Source of the DNA: Nitrosomonas sp.
GTDB lineage: Bacteria; Pseudomonadota; Gammaproteobacteria; Burkholderiales; Nitrosomonadaceae
Direction: 5' to 3'
Length of the DNA stretch: 64,000 nt
NCBI GenBank assembly: GCA_020852475.1
Contig: JADZAR010000184.1
Span: 1-64,000, forward strand
The notes below the pieces were generated by a model, which did not search any database, was not told where the DNA came from, and worked only from the letters and a program-made list of their open reading frames with translations. Every line of letters begins with the position of its first letter. Within the stretch, counting starts at the first letter, position 1. Shown here in pieces: positions 19,288-28,096 of this stretch. Position numbers and translations under genes: made by a program.

Positions 19288-19335
19288 TTGCTTGGTTTCA
19301 GGATGTCCGGCAAGCCGGACATCCTGAAATGCAAG
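19288..19335 (+). promoter_or_regulatory. Strong intercistronic stem-loop inside the oxidase operon
   Basis: The arms at 19296-19311 and 19314-19329 are perfect 16-base complements (TTTCAGGATGTCCGGC and its reverse complement) with only two bases between them. Short outer arms CTTGC and GCAAG extend the structure to 19288-19335. It lies 40 bases before the SCO gene and has no immediate T-tract. It may stabilise the upstream mRNA, or lower expression of the last two genes. Confidence 0.6.
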
Positions 19336-19378
19336 CATTGCGGCAAGATCAGAGATTATTTTTTGAAAGGTATTAACC

Positions 19379-19999
19379 ATGATCGGAAAAAGTCTCATTA
19401 TTTCAGGATTAATGCTGGTTTTGGCGCTGGATTTCGTTTGTTTCCAAGCGGACGGACATGCCGGCCAGCTTGAATATGCCCGTTCGGAGCGGGATTACCG
19501 CACGCCAGCGGTACAGTTGATCGATGTACAGGGGAAGAAAATTGATTTTGCAGAAGCAATCTCGCAGGAAGATGCGGTAATTATCAGTTTTGCCTTCACC
19601 AGTTGCACGGGAACCTGTCCTGTGATTACCGCCAATCTTGTACAAGCTTTGCCGGAATTGCAGAAAGCGGGCGGACGTTACCGGATTTTTCTTGTCTCGC
19701 TCGATCCGGAACATGATACGCCCGCACGGTTGCGGGAGTACCGGGAGCGTTTTAATACGGGCGACGATATTACGTTGCTGACCGGCAGCCGCAATGCCAT
19801 ACATGATTTGCTGCGTGCCTATAACGCGGTTTATCCGGGAGGCAACAAAATGAACCATCAGCCATTGACATTAATACGCGCCGGACAGCATCCATGGATC
19901 AGACTGGAAGGCCTGGTCAGTGGAAGAAGCCTTGCACGGGAGGTACGTCAAGCAGTTGAGCAGTCCGGCATGGTTTCTCCGCTATCCACGGTTTATTGA
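19379..19999 (+). CDS. SCO1/SenC family copper-binding protein
   Basis: The 206-residue protein has a membrane-anchor or signal sequence and a thioredoxin-like SCO domain. The copper-binding motif SCTGTCP is intact at about residues 75-81, and a His in MNHQ near residue 160 fits the third ligand. SCO proteins deliver copper to, or reduce disulfides in, copper oxidases. GAAAGG precedes the ATG. In this operon it probably metallates the multicopper oxidase or keeps a partner reduced. The contrast with the Cys-less SCO paralogue two genes upstream is notable. Confidence 0.92.
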   Translation: MIGKSLIISGLMLVLALDFVCFQADGHAGQLEYARSERDYRTPAVQLIDVQGKKIDFAEAISQEDAVIISFAFTSCTGTCPVITANLVQALPELQKAGGRYRIFLVSLDPEHDTPARLREYRERFNTGDDITLLTGSRNAIHDLLRAYNAVYPGGNKMNHQPLTLIRAGQHPWIRLEGLVSGRSLAREVRQAVEQSGMVSPLSTVY

Positions 20000-20061
20000 G
20001 CGCTGTTATCCCGCAATGAAATGAAAACCGAATCGCAAAAATGAATGATCTGGAGATCACT

Positions 20062-21786
20062 ATGGAAAGAATTTCCGTGTTTATTGTGAAAAAAATGTTT
20101 ATAGGGCTGCTTCTCGGTCTGTTGTCGATTTTAAGTCTGCCGGTACAGGCATTTCCTGAAGGTGATGCGGAAAAAGGCAAGCGATTGTATGAACAGGGTG
20201 TCAGTCATAACGGCCAGCCGGTAAAGGCGTTGGCTCAGGATGGAATTATTTTTCAGGGTGAAGATGCAAGCTGTTTGCGGTGTCATCGCCGCAGCGGTTT
20301 TGGCGGGAGCGAAGGGGGATTTTATGTTCCGCCCGTTTCGGCCAACTTCGTTTATGAACCAAGCCGGAAAGACCGTAACGACCGTTTTCGCGCGGCGTTT
20401 CTTGAAGCCCAGAATATCCAGCACTGGGTGCGTGTGAGAATGCCGCGGATGCGCCCGGCTTATACCCCTTCAACACTGGCGGTTGCGCTTCGGGAAGGAC
20501 ATAATCCCTCAGGCACTGAATTCGATCAATTGATGCCGCGCTATCAGCTTGACGATCAGGATGCCGCAAATCTGTCCGCCTATCTGGCAATACTGTCGAA
20601 GACAATTTCTCCGGGCGTGGATGATCATTATCTGCATGTCGCAACGGTTGTCGGGCCGAACGTGAACCCCGTCGAACGGGACGCCATGCTTGAAACAATG
20701 CAGGCTTACGCGCGTTGGTATAACGAGCGGTTGTACAGCGATATTGCCCACGAATCTTCCGCACGCGCCTATGGCATGGATGTGCGGAATTCCACACGTT
20801 TGTGGAAACTGCATATCTGGGAGCTGGTTGGTCCACCGGAAACATGGCGTGCGCAACTCGAACATTTTCAGCATCAGCAACCGGTTTTTGCGATGGTGAA
20901 CGGATTGGTGAATAATGCATGGTCGCCGATAGCCACATTCTGTGATGACATGCGCATGCCCTGTCTGCTGCCGCTGACCGAATTGCCGCCGGATCGGCGG
21001 GAGGATCAAGGCGGCTATAGTTTTTACTACACACGCGGTTTGCAGCTCGAAGCCGATATTCTGAGCATTTATCTGGAGAATATGCCGGATCGCCTGGAAA
21101 ATTTAGTGCAATTGCATGATGCCAGCCGTTTCGGCGCGGAGCCGGCGTTACGTCTGGCCGGTCAACTGTCCGCTCGCCTGCCGGATTTAGCGATTCAGAC
21201 AATCCCGTATGAGAATCCACGGGCGTTGGAAGCTATTTTGAAGAATCTGCGCGGTAAAGTTGGAAAAGACCAGGGTATTGTTGTATGGAGTCATCCTGAC
21301 GATGATTCGATACTGGAAATATTGCAACGTTCTGGCGTACAGGAACAGCCGGTGTTTATTCCGGCGCATATGTTGAGAAAACAGATGGCGCATGGGCGGA
21401 GCGAGTTTTCCAGCCCGTTGCCGGATAATCTGTATATCACCTGGCCGTTTTCGTTACCGCAAACCTATCAGGCTGATGCATTCAGAGTGCGTGGCTGGAT
21501 GCGGTCAAGAGGTCTGCCGGTTAAGGATGAAAGAATCCAGATGCTCAGTTATTACGGCATGAACATTCTGCGTGACAGCACGCGTCATTTGTTTGAGCAT
21601 TTTTACCGGGATTATCTGGTGGAACGTATCGAGCACGAAGTCGAAGGCAGTCCCCATCCCGGAATTTATCCGGCGTTTTCTCTGGGGCCGGAGCAGCGGG
21701 TCATGTCCAAAGGTGGGTATATACTGAAACCAGACGAGGCTCGGAAAAGCACACTGAGCGTTGTGGCGGACTGGATTGTGCCTTAG
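20062..21786 (+). CDS. Cytochrome c fused to a periplasmic-binding-protein-like domain
   Basis: I choose ATG 20062 because GGAG is 6 bases upstream and a signal peptide follows directly, giving 574 residues. The upstream ATG at 20041 has no ribosome-binding site. A class I cytochrome c domain follows, with SCLRCH at about residues 70-75 and a probable axial Met in LMPRYQLDDQD near 158. Residues of about 190-570 resemble a type 1 periplasmic binding fold as found in amino-acid ABC transporter receptors, but I see no transport genes here. It is the last gene of the operon. It may sense or bind a ligand while passing electrons, a role I infer from the fusion. Confidence 0.85.
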   Translation: MERISVFIVKKMFIGLLLGLLSILSLPVQAFPEGDAEKGKRLYEQGVSHNGQPVKALAQDGIIFQGEDASCLRCHRRSGFGGSEGGFYVPPVSANFVYEPSRKDRNDRFRAAFLEAQNIQHWVRVRMPRMRPAYTPSTLAVALREGHNPSGTEFDQLMPRYQLDDQDAANLSAYLAILSKTISPGVDDHYLHVATVVGPNVNPVERDAMLETMQAYARWYNERLYSDIAHESSARAYGMDVRNSTRLWKLHIWELVGPPETWRAQLEHFQHQQPVFAMVNGLVNNAWSPIATFCDDMRMPCLLPLTELPPDRREDQGGYSFYYTRGLQLEADILSIYLENMPDRLENLVQLHDASRFGAEPALRLAGQLSARLPDLAIQTIPYENPRALEAILKNLRGKVGKDQGIVVWSHPDDDSILEILQRSGVQEQPVFIPAHMLRKQMAHGRSEFSSPLPDNLYITWPFSLPQTYQADAFRVRGWMRSRGLPVKDERIQMLSYYGMNILRDSTRHLFEHFYRDYLVERIEHEVEGSPHPGIYPAFSLGPEQRVMSKGGYILKPDEARKSTLSVVADWIVP

Positions 21787-21812
21787 GCCTGTTATCTTAT
21801 TCGATCATTGTT

Positions 21813-24203
21813 TTATGGTGCAAGTATCAGTGTATGTTTCGTTTTGCCCGGCATGAAGGGTGTCGGGCGGCCTGATACCCAACCGGCATGTCCGCTGCCG
21901 TAATAGGGTGATAGCGGGTGACCGCTCTGACCGCCCGGCATGTCGAAATAACCGGCTTCTTCCTTGCCGGGTGCTACGACTGAACGCTGTGATGCGCCGA
22001 AATCCGGCGTCTGGATGCGCGGCATATGCACATCGCCGGGCAGCGGATCGGCTGGCATGTCCAGATAGTGTGCGAGCCATTTGGGTAGATGCCGGCTCAG
22101 TGGATGGCGGATATGCGCCGCGTTGTCTTCTCCCCAGGTGCGTGCGGTGATATCGCCGGGTTGCTGTTGCAGCGCTTCAATGGCCTGGGTGACGCAATGT
22201 GAAAGAAAATCATCCCAATTGTCGTAGTTTGCCGGCAGCAGGTGTGCGGGGCGTTCTTCCAATATTCGCCAGACGGCATGCTCGGCCTGATTCAACCGTG
22301 GCAGCTGATACGCCGGATGGGCTTGCCTGACATCAACGGTTAGTGCGGTGAGAATGGCGCGGATGACTTCATGACGAAAGCCGCGCACAATCCGGTAAGC
22401 CACCGAATCCGCCGCCGCGCGGCCATCCCAGTCTTTCAATACCTGTTCCAGGCGTTCGGTTGTTTCAGTTCGCTTTGACTGTTTGAGTAGGTCAAGCAGC
22501 AAAGTATGCCAGTGCGTAAAAAAGATGGCGCGATGATCGAGTTGAATGGCGAATAAATCGTCAGCGGTGAATCGTTCGAGCGCAAACAGATTGTCGCGAA
22601 TCTGTTTTGAGCGCGCGCCGAGATCGTAGCCGCCGTCGCCAATGATGGGCAACGCATCCGCATTTACAGTGCGCGTGTTCGCGGTCCATAAACGACCGCT
22701 GTCCGGATTGCGGATCAGCGGATATTCGGTTGGGTTCAGCCAACCCAGCCACCCGGTGCCGGGTGTGCTCCAATCCGCGGGCAGTTGCGGATCAAAATCG
22801 TCTGAGCGCACCGGAATGCGTCCGGCGATCGTCCAGAGAATATTGCCCTGTTTATCGCCGGCGATAAAATTTTGCGCGGGCATGCCGGTTTGCTGCGCAA
22901 TAATGGCGGCTTCATCAGTCGTTCGCGCGTGCTCCAGTTCGATCAAATTCAGGTTGATACCGCCCGATTGAAACGCTGTCCAGGCGATGGCCAGCGGCGC
23001 GCCATCGTGATCGCGTGCAACGATCGGTCCCCACTCGGTTTCGCGCACGGTAATCACTTTGGCGGGAGCGTTGCGCACATGAATGGTTTCCGGGAATGTC
23101 CGAACCGATTGCCAGCCGGATGTGCCAAGGTAGCGCGACCGGTTATCCGGATCCAACGTGACGCGCACCCAGTCGGTAAAATCGCCGTAACTGTTGGTGA
23201 AACTCCAGGCGATATGCCGGTTGGAGCCGATGACCATGGCGGGTACACCCGGCAGCGTGATGCCGGTAATATCAGCTTGCCGTGCAAGGCGCTGGCTTCC
23301 CGGAAGCGTGATCAGCCGTGTGCGGAACCACAGATTCGGCACGCGCAGCGTCAAATGCATGTCGTTGGCGACCAGCGCCGCGCCATCCGTAAAGGCAGTC
23401 AGATCGCCGGCAACCGCAAAATTGTTACTGCCCGGCATCGATTCCTCAAAGACCTGCGCGCCGGCAAGCAACGGCACGTCTCTTGTGCTGAGATCAAAAT
23501 CACTGGCGGGCGGCAGCGGCGGCCATTCGAGCGGCTCGCCGGTCAGCGGCGCGTCCCACGGCCCGCCGCTGGCAGTTAAAAAGCGGAACAGCGTGTCCGG
23601 TAATTCCGCGCGCAGGAACGACAATCCCAATTCACGCCGGCTGCTCGATTCATTGAGTGTGACAAACATCGAAAAAATCACCAGCAATGTATCTTCCTCA
23701 AGCCATTCGACGGGGTGCGTGCGGGTGAGCAGATAAGGATAAGGACGTACCGTCAGCGCATCGAGCCCTGCATTCACTCCCGCGCGATAAATTGTCAGTA
23801 ATTGCCGCTGCTCTTCCGGCAATTGTTCGAGAATCTGTCGGGCGCGGGCGCGCATGCGGTATTGGCGCGATTCCATATCCAGCGTCAGCGCACCTTCGCC
23901 GAAAATGGCGGCCAGCTCGCCAGCCGCCTGGCGGCGCATCAGATCCATTTCGAAAAAACGCTCCTGCGCATGCACAAACCCGAGCGCGCGGGTGACATCC
24001 AGCCGACTGTGGCCGGTAATCGTCACGCTGCCCAGCGTATCGCGCTCAACAGTAACCGCTGCTCCGAGGCCGGATAAATGTGATTCGCCGGTGTATTGCG
24101 GCAGGCTGCCGCGAATCAGCAGCCATGCCAGGAACGTGAGCAGCAGGCAGCACCCGAAAAGTGTTGCGAAGCAATATTTGAAAAATTTTAAAAATCGTAA
24201 CAT
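21813..24203 (-). CDS. Penicillin acylase family (Ntn-hydrolase) membrane-anchored protein
   Basis: The 796-residue protein has an N-terminal hydrophobic anchor (about residues 8-30) and the penicillin acylase family layout. An alpha-chain region (about 31-255) ends before PGSNNF, where the Ser at about residue 257 would become the N-terminal nucleophile of the beta chain after self-cleavage. The beta-chain motifs include ALVANDMHL and IAWSFTNSYGDFTDW. Family members cleave amide bonds in penicillins, cephalosporins or acyl-homoserine lactones. A quorum-quenching or amide-scavenging role cannot be distinguished here. It converges on the oxidase operon with 26 bases between the stops. Confidence 0.92.
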   Translation of the reverse strand: MLRFLKFFKYCFATLFGCCLLLTFLAWLLIRGSLPQYTGESHLSGLGAAVTVERDTLGSVTITGHSRLDVTRALGFVHAQERFFEMDLMRRQAAGELAAIFGEGALTLDMESRQYRMRARARQILEQLPEEQRQLLTIYRAGVNAGLDALTVRPYPYLLTRTHPVEWLEEDTLLVIFSMFVTLNESSSRRELGLSFLRAELPDTLFRFLTASGGPWDAPLTGEPLEWPPLPPASDFDLSTRDVPLLAGAQVFEESMPGSNNFAVAGDLTAFTDGAALVANDMHLTLRVPNLWFRTRLITLPGSQRLARQADITGITLPGVPAMVIGSNRHIAWSFTNSYGDFTDWVRVTLDPDNRSRYLGTSGWQSVRTFPETIHVRNAPAKVITVRETEWGPIVARDHDGAPLAIAWTAFQSGGINLNLIELEHARTTDEAAIIAQQTGMPAQNFIAGDKQGNILWTIAGRIPVRSDDFDPQLPADWSTPGTGWLGWLNPTEYPLIRNPDSGRLWTANTRTVNADALPIIGDGGYDLGARSKQIRDNLFALERFTADDLFAIQLDHRAIFFTHWHTLLLDLLKQSKRTETTERLEQVLKDWDGRAAADSVAYRIVRGFRHEVIRAILTALTVDVRQAHPAYQLPRLNQAEHAVWRILEERPAHLLPANYDNWDDFLSHCVTQAIEALQQQPGDITARTWGEDNAAHIRHPLSRHLPKWLAHYLDMPADPLPGDVHMPRIQTPDFGASQRSVVAPGKEEAGYFDMPGGQSGHPLSPYYGSGHAGWVSGRPTPFMPGKTKHTLILAP

Positions 24204-24523
24204 GCGCCGTAAGTATTAAATTCGCCAGAATTGGCTGGATGACAGGGTTCGGAAACCGGGAATTTTAACAACCTGTTAACGCGATAAAAGGATGTAATCC
24301 GGCCTGTTATTCCGATTATCGAACCTGTCAGTCTGACATATTATTGTAAGACATTTAGATCGGGAAATATTCTCAAGCGCTTTTCTAAAAATCCATGACT
24401 TATGACATGGTCATCCGATGTTGCGTCAATATTTTTTGTTCCCAATTCATTTTTTAACACGCTGAATTTTTAGAAACGCCCTCCAGCTTATTTCACAACA
24501 CATACTCGGATTGATTTATAAAA
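24204..24523. other. Intergenic region before the pseudopilin gene, carrying repeat copy B
   Basis: This 320-base gap separates the divergent acylase and pseudopilin genes. It holds the inverted-repeat element at 24377-24482, and otherwise nothing I can assign. The promoter of the pseudopilin gene must lie in or upstream of the element. Confidence 0.5.
24377..24482. repeat. Dispersed inverted-repeat element, copy B (about 105 bp)
   Basis: The ends TTTTCTAAAAATCC and GAATTTTTAGAAACGCCCT are degenerate inverted repeats that match copies A and C. The internal GCGTCAATATTTTTTGTTC is identical to copy A. It is about 45 bases shorter than the other copies because of an internal difference in the left half. 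It ends about 40 bases before the TTG start of the pseudopilin gene. Confidence 0.7.
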
Positions 24524-25063
24524 TTGTCTTCGCTATCGCTATCGCTATCGCTATCGTCCCGTGTCCGGCAATCTGCATTTACTTTAATCGAGCTTCTGGT
24601 CGTCGTGGCGATTATCGGTATTCTCGCCACGATCGCCGGGCCGATCTACAGCGACTATATCGATCGTGTAAGGACTGTGCAGGCAGTCCGGGATATCAGC
24701 ACGATTTCAAAAAGCATTGCGGTTTATGCCGCGAGCAATGGGGACCGTTACCCGGATTCGTTAGTGGAAATCAACATGGATACGATGCTGGATCCCTGGG
24801 GTAACCCTTATCAATATTTGAATCTGTCCAAATCCAAAAATGGAAATGAAAACGAAAATGGAAATGGCAAAGGCAAAGGTCAGGATACAAATGTGGGTAA
24901 GGCCCGGAAAGATCGTAATCTGGTGCCCATCAATTCGGATTACGATCTTTACAGTATGGGAAAAGATGGTGCGAGTGTATCGCCGCTAACCGCGAAAGCC
25001 AGCCGCGACGATATCATCCGGGCGAATAACGGCCGTTTTATCGGTCGTGCATCGGATTACTAG
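24524..25063 (+). CDS. Type II secretion/type IV pilin-like pseudopilin (GspG-like)
   Basis: The 179-residue protein has a prepilin N-terminus, SAFTLIELLVVVAIIGILATIA. Ala replaces the usual Gly at the -1 position, and Glu is at +5. The body ends with a GspG-like DLYSMGKDG segment. An in-frame stop at 24512 means the only reasonable start is TTG at 24524. The leader is extended by a (LS)n tract encoded by tandem CGCTAT hexamers. A second low-complexity tract (NENENGNGKGKG) lies near residues 105-117. No other secretion genes are nearby. It may be an orphan pseudopilin, or its 5' end may have been altered by the repeat element upstream. Confidence 0.75.
   Translation: MSSLSLSLSLSSRVRQSAFTLIELLVVVAIIGILATIAGPIYSDYIDRVRTVQAVRDISTISKSIAVYAASNGDRYPDSLVEINMDTMLDPWGNPYQYLNLSKSKNGNENENGNGKGKGQDTNVGKARKDRNLVPINSDYDLYSMGKDGASVSPLTAKASRDDIIRANNGRFIGRASDY
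24529..24558 (+). repeat. Hexanucleotide tandem repeat (CGCTAT)n in the pilin leader
   Basis: About four to five tandem copies of CGCTAT encode alternating Ser-Leu residues immediately after the TTG start. Because the unit is six bases, slippage would add or remove two residues without changing frame. Confidence 0.8.
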
Positions 25064-25070
25064 GCGCGTC

Positions 25071-27887
25071 ATGCAGTTCCGGCAAAAAATCTTCCGCAGC
25101 AGGGTTGCCCGGCGGATGTTGATGTTTTTTATTTTGTCGACGTTCATTCCCGTATCTTTTCTGGCGTACCTGTCTTATTCGGAATCCAATGATATGCTGC
25201 TGAAAAAAGCGCATCATCAACTCGATGCCGCTGCCAATAGCTACAACAAAGTGACATACGACCGGTTGTTGCTGGCTGAACAGGTGTTGCAGGATGCTGC
25301 GTTGAAACTTGTCCAGGGCGCTGGCGCGTTTAACACGGATAATCAGCTGATCCAGAGAATTCGCAGCTTGACGCTTTTTCAACCCGGCGGCGGTTCAAAA
25401 AAACTGCTGGGCGGAATGCCGGCTATTGAATCGTTGAATTCAGCCGAATTGAAACACCTGGCGTCCGGCAAAACTGTACTGAAAACCCGATTCGATGGTA
25501 CTGAGCGCGCTATATTGTTTTTGACTGCACTGAATCAGGGTATGCCGGAAAAGGGTATTCTGATCGCGGATATCCGGCCTGATTATCTCTGGGGCGATCC
25601 CGAATCACTGCCGCTCGATATGGGACTGTGCATTACCGATGAGCACTATGTGACGCTGTATTGCGCAAACCAGCCGGAAACCGTCAATGTCGCGCCGCCG
25701 TTAAAACAGGCCGCACATCAGACGAAAGGCGCGTTTCATTGGAATGAGGGTGGAATGACGTATGTCGCCAATTATCATGAGATATTTCTGGAGCCGCATT
25801 TTCTGCTGCCGCGCTGGCTGGTTGTCGCCATCCAGCCGGAAGCGGATGCACTGGGCAATATGACGCGTTTCAGCACCCTATTCTGGGGCAGCGTTATCCT
25901 TTCCGTGCTCGTCATTCTGTTGTTCAGTATGGTACAAATCAGGCGGGTTCTTGTGCCGCTGGAAAAATTGATCGAAGGCACGCGCAGACTCGGTAATCGT
26001 GATTTCGCGACACAGGTGGATGTTGTCAGCACCGATGAATTCGGCGAACTGGCGGTCTCGTTTAACCGGATGACGGCACAATTGGGGGTGCAATTCAGAA
26101 CGATGACAGCGTTGTCGCGTATCGACCGGGAAATTTTATCGGGGCTGGATACCGGCAAAATTGTCAGGTATGTATTGACGCATTTACGTAGCATGATCAA
26201 GGCGGATTTTGCGGCGGTTTCTGTCTTTAATCAGGATATGCCTGAGAAGGCCGTGTTGCATCTGCTGGACGATAAACAGATCAGTACGCTGGTTTATGAT
26301 CTTTCCAGTGCACTGCAGGAATTGCTGCAAACCGGTTCCGAAGGCGTCTGGTTAGACCGGCAGGCTATCGGCAAGCTGAGTTTGGTTCAGGAAACAGAAT
26401 CCGCTTTACAACGTCTGAGCCGTATATTCATTTTGCCATTGAGCTGGAAAGATCAAATGGTCGGCTATATTTCTCTGGGATTCGACGCGCCGCCCGGCTG
26501 GGACCACGAAGATACGCGACGCATTCATGATTTTGCCGACAGAGTGGCTGTTGCGCTATTCACCAAAAACCGGGAAGAATTATTGCTTCGGCAGGCGCGT
26601 ATCGATGCGCTGACGGAATTACCGAACCGGTTTCTTTTCATGGAGCAGTTGCAGAAGGAAATCGCCCAGAATCAGCGGAGCGAGCGCAGGCTGGCTGTGT
26701 TATACATCGATCTGGACCGCTTTAAAATGGTCAATGACAGTTACGGGCACTCGACTGGCGACGAACTGCTCCGTGAAGCCGGAAAACGGCTGCGCGACTG
26801 TATTTATAAAGGCGACACCGTGGCCCGTCTGGGTGGTGACGAATTTGCCGTCATCATCAGCGAGCTGGATTCAGAGCAAATGGCAAAGTCTGTGGCGGAA
26901 AAGATTATTGCTGTTTTGAGTCAGCCCTTTATTTTTAATAATGAAAAGAATGTTCTGGCTGCCAGCATCGGTATAGCTATCCATCCGCAGGATGGCGAGG
27001 AGATTGCCAACTTGATGAAGAACGCCGATATCGCCATGTATCGCGCCAAGGAAAAGGGCGGCAATCGGTATATCTTCTTTGAAGAAAACATGAATACGGA
27101 AGTCAGTAAGCGCGCGGCCATCGAACGCGGATTGCGCGATGCCATTACTGAACGTCAGTTTGTTCTGTATTACCAACCGCAGGTCGAGCCAAAATCCGGA
27201 TTGGTGCGCGGCGTTGAGACGCTGGTGCGCTGGAATCACCCTGAATCAGGATTTGTCTCTCCCGGTACTTTTATACCCATTGCAGAGAATACCGGCTTGA
27301 TCGTCGATATCGGGCGTATCATTTTGTATGACGCCTGCGCGCAGTTCCGTCAATGGCTTAACGCCGGTATTCAACTGGAATATATCGCGGTAAACGTTTC
27401 TGTTAAACAATTTCAGCAACCTGATTTTTTTCAGATGATCGAACATGTGCTTGAAACCTATCGTTTACCGCCACACTGTCTGGAGCTTGAAATTACTGAA
27501 AGTACTTTAATGGATGATACCCAGGTTGTGCTGGCGGTGCTTGAAAAACTCAAAAATCTGGGCGTGCAGTTGTCCATTGACGATTTTGGAACGGGTTACT
27601 CGTCGATGTCCTATCTGGAGCAGTTGCCTTTCGATACCATCAAGATCGATATGTCGTTCGTGCGGAAAATTCGGGAAAACGGTGAAGGCGGCGTTGTTGC
27701 TGCGACGATTGCCGCTATGGCGCATGCGCTGAACAAGAAAATCGTTGCTGAAGGCGTGGAAATCCAGGCGCAACTTGATTTTTTGATCCAATGCGACTGC
27801 GAATTGATTCAGGGCTATTATTACAGCCGCCCCTTGGCGGCGGATGAACTGGCAATTTACGTGAAAAATAATCACCCCGCGATTTAA
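25071..27887 (+). CDS. Membrane sensor GGDEF-EAL protein with HAMP and GAF-like regions
   Basis: I prefer ATG 25071 over the GTG at 25047, which overlaps the pilin gene, giving 938 residues. The order is a transmembrane helix (about 10-32), an external sensing domain, a second helix (about 265-288), HAMP (about 290-342), a GAF-like domain (about 350-505), GGDEF with RLGGDEF intact near 586, and EAL. The cyclase I-site Arg is replaced (YKGD instead of RxxD), so product inhibition may be absent. The EAL signature reads ETLVRW near 712, and DDFGTGYSS and EGVE are kept, so phosphodiesterase activity is plausible. It begins a c-di-GMP block with the next two genes. Confidence 0.93.
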   Translation: MQFRQKIFRSRVARRMLMFFILSTFIPVSFLAYLSYSESNDMLLKKAHHQLDAAANSYNKVTYDRLLLAEQVLQDAALKLVQGAGAFNTDNQLIQRIRSLTLFQPGGGSKKLLGGMPAIESLNSAELKHLASGKTVLKTRFDGTERAILFLTALNQGMPEKGILIADIRPDYLWGDPESLPLDMGLCITDEHYVTLYCANQPETVNVAPPLKQAAHQTKGAFHWNEGGMTYVANYHEIFLEPHFLLPRWLVVAIQPEADALGNMTRFSTLFWGSVILSVLVILLFSMVQIRRVLVPLEKLIEGTRRLGNRDFATQVDVVSTDEFGELAVSFNRMTAQLGVQFRTMTALSRIDREILSGLDTGKIVRYVLTHLRSMIKADFAAVSVFNQDMPEKAVLHLLDDKQISTLVYDLSSALQELLQTGSEGVWLDRQAIGKLSLVQETESALQRLSRIFILPLSWKDQMVGYISLGFDAPPGWDHEDTRRIHDFADRVAVALFTKNREELLLRQARIDALTELPNRFLFMEQLQKEIAQNQRSERRLAVLYIDLDRFKMVNDSYGHSTGDELLREAGKRLRDCIYKGDTVARLGGDEFAVIISELDSEQMAKSVAEKIIAVLSQPFIFNNEKNVLAASIGIAIHPQDGEEIANLMKNADIAMYRAKEKGGNRYIFFEENMNTEVSKRAAIERGLRDAITERQFVLYYQPQVEPKSGLVRGVETLVRWNHPESGFVSPGTFIPIAENTGLIVDIGRIILYDACAQFRQWLNAGIQLEYIAVNVSVKQFQQPDFFQMIEHVLETYRLPPHCLELEITESTLMDDTQVVLAVLEKLKNLGVQLSIDDFGTGYSSMSYLEQLPFDTIKIDMSFVRKIRENGEGGVVAATIAAMAHALNKKIVAEGVEIQAQLDFLIQCDCELIQGYYYSRPLAADELAIYVKNNHPAI

Positions 27888-28096
27888 CAGGTTGTTGAAA
27901 AACGTATCGAGGCAGTCAATGTAAAGCAAAACCAGTCTTCGTATCTTCAGCGCGTGCTGTGATAATGAGGTTCCCCTCTGTACTTTGCCGGGAATGAAAG
28001 GTTTTTCCCTTGCTTTACTATGCATCAATGATTTTCATGTTTCGTTAAGATGGCGTTGTTTTTTGTATGAAGACAATTTTCCTTGTGAGCCTGTGA

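Noticed and set aside
20246-21220. Long minus-strand frame of 324 codons
   Set aside because: It lies fully antisense to the cytochrome c fusion gene, which has signal peptide, haem motif and ribosome-binding site. The antisense product is Arg/Pro-rich without any domain.
22872-23579. Plus-strand frame of 235 codons
   Set aside because: It is antisense to the penicillin acylase family gene, which is clearly real. The predicted product is low-complexity and has no recognisable motif.
24529-24558. Short tandem repeat as a CRISPR array
   Set aside because: Units are six bases without spacers. This is a coding microsatellite. No CRISPR array or cas gene occurs in the window.
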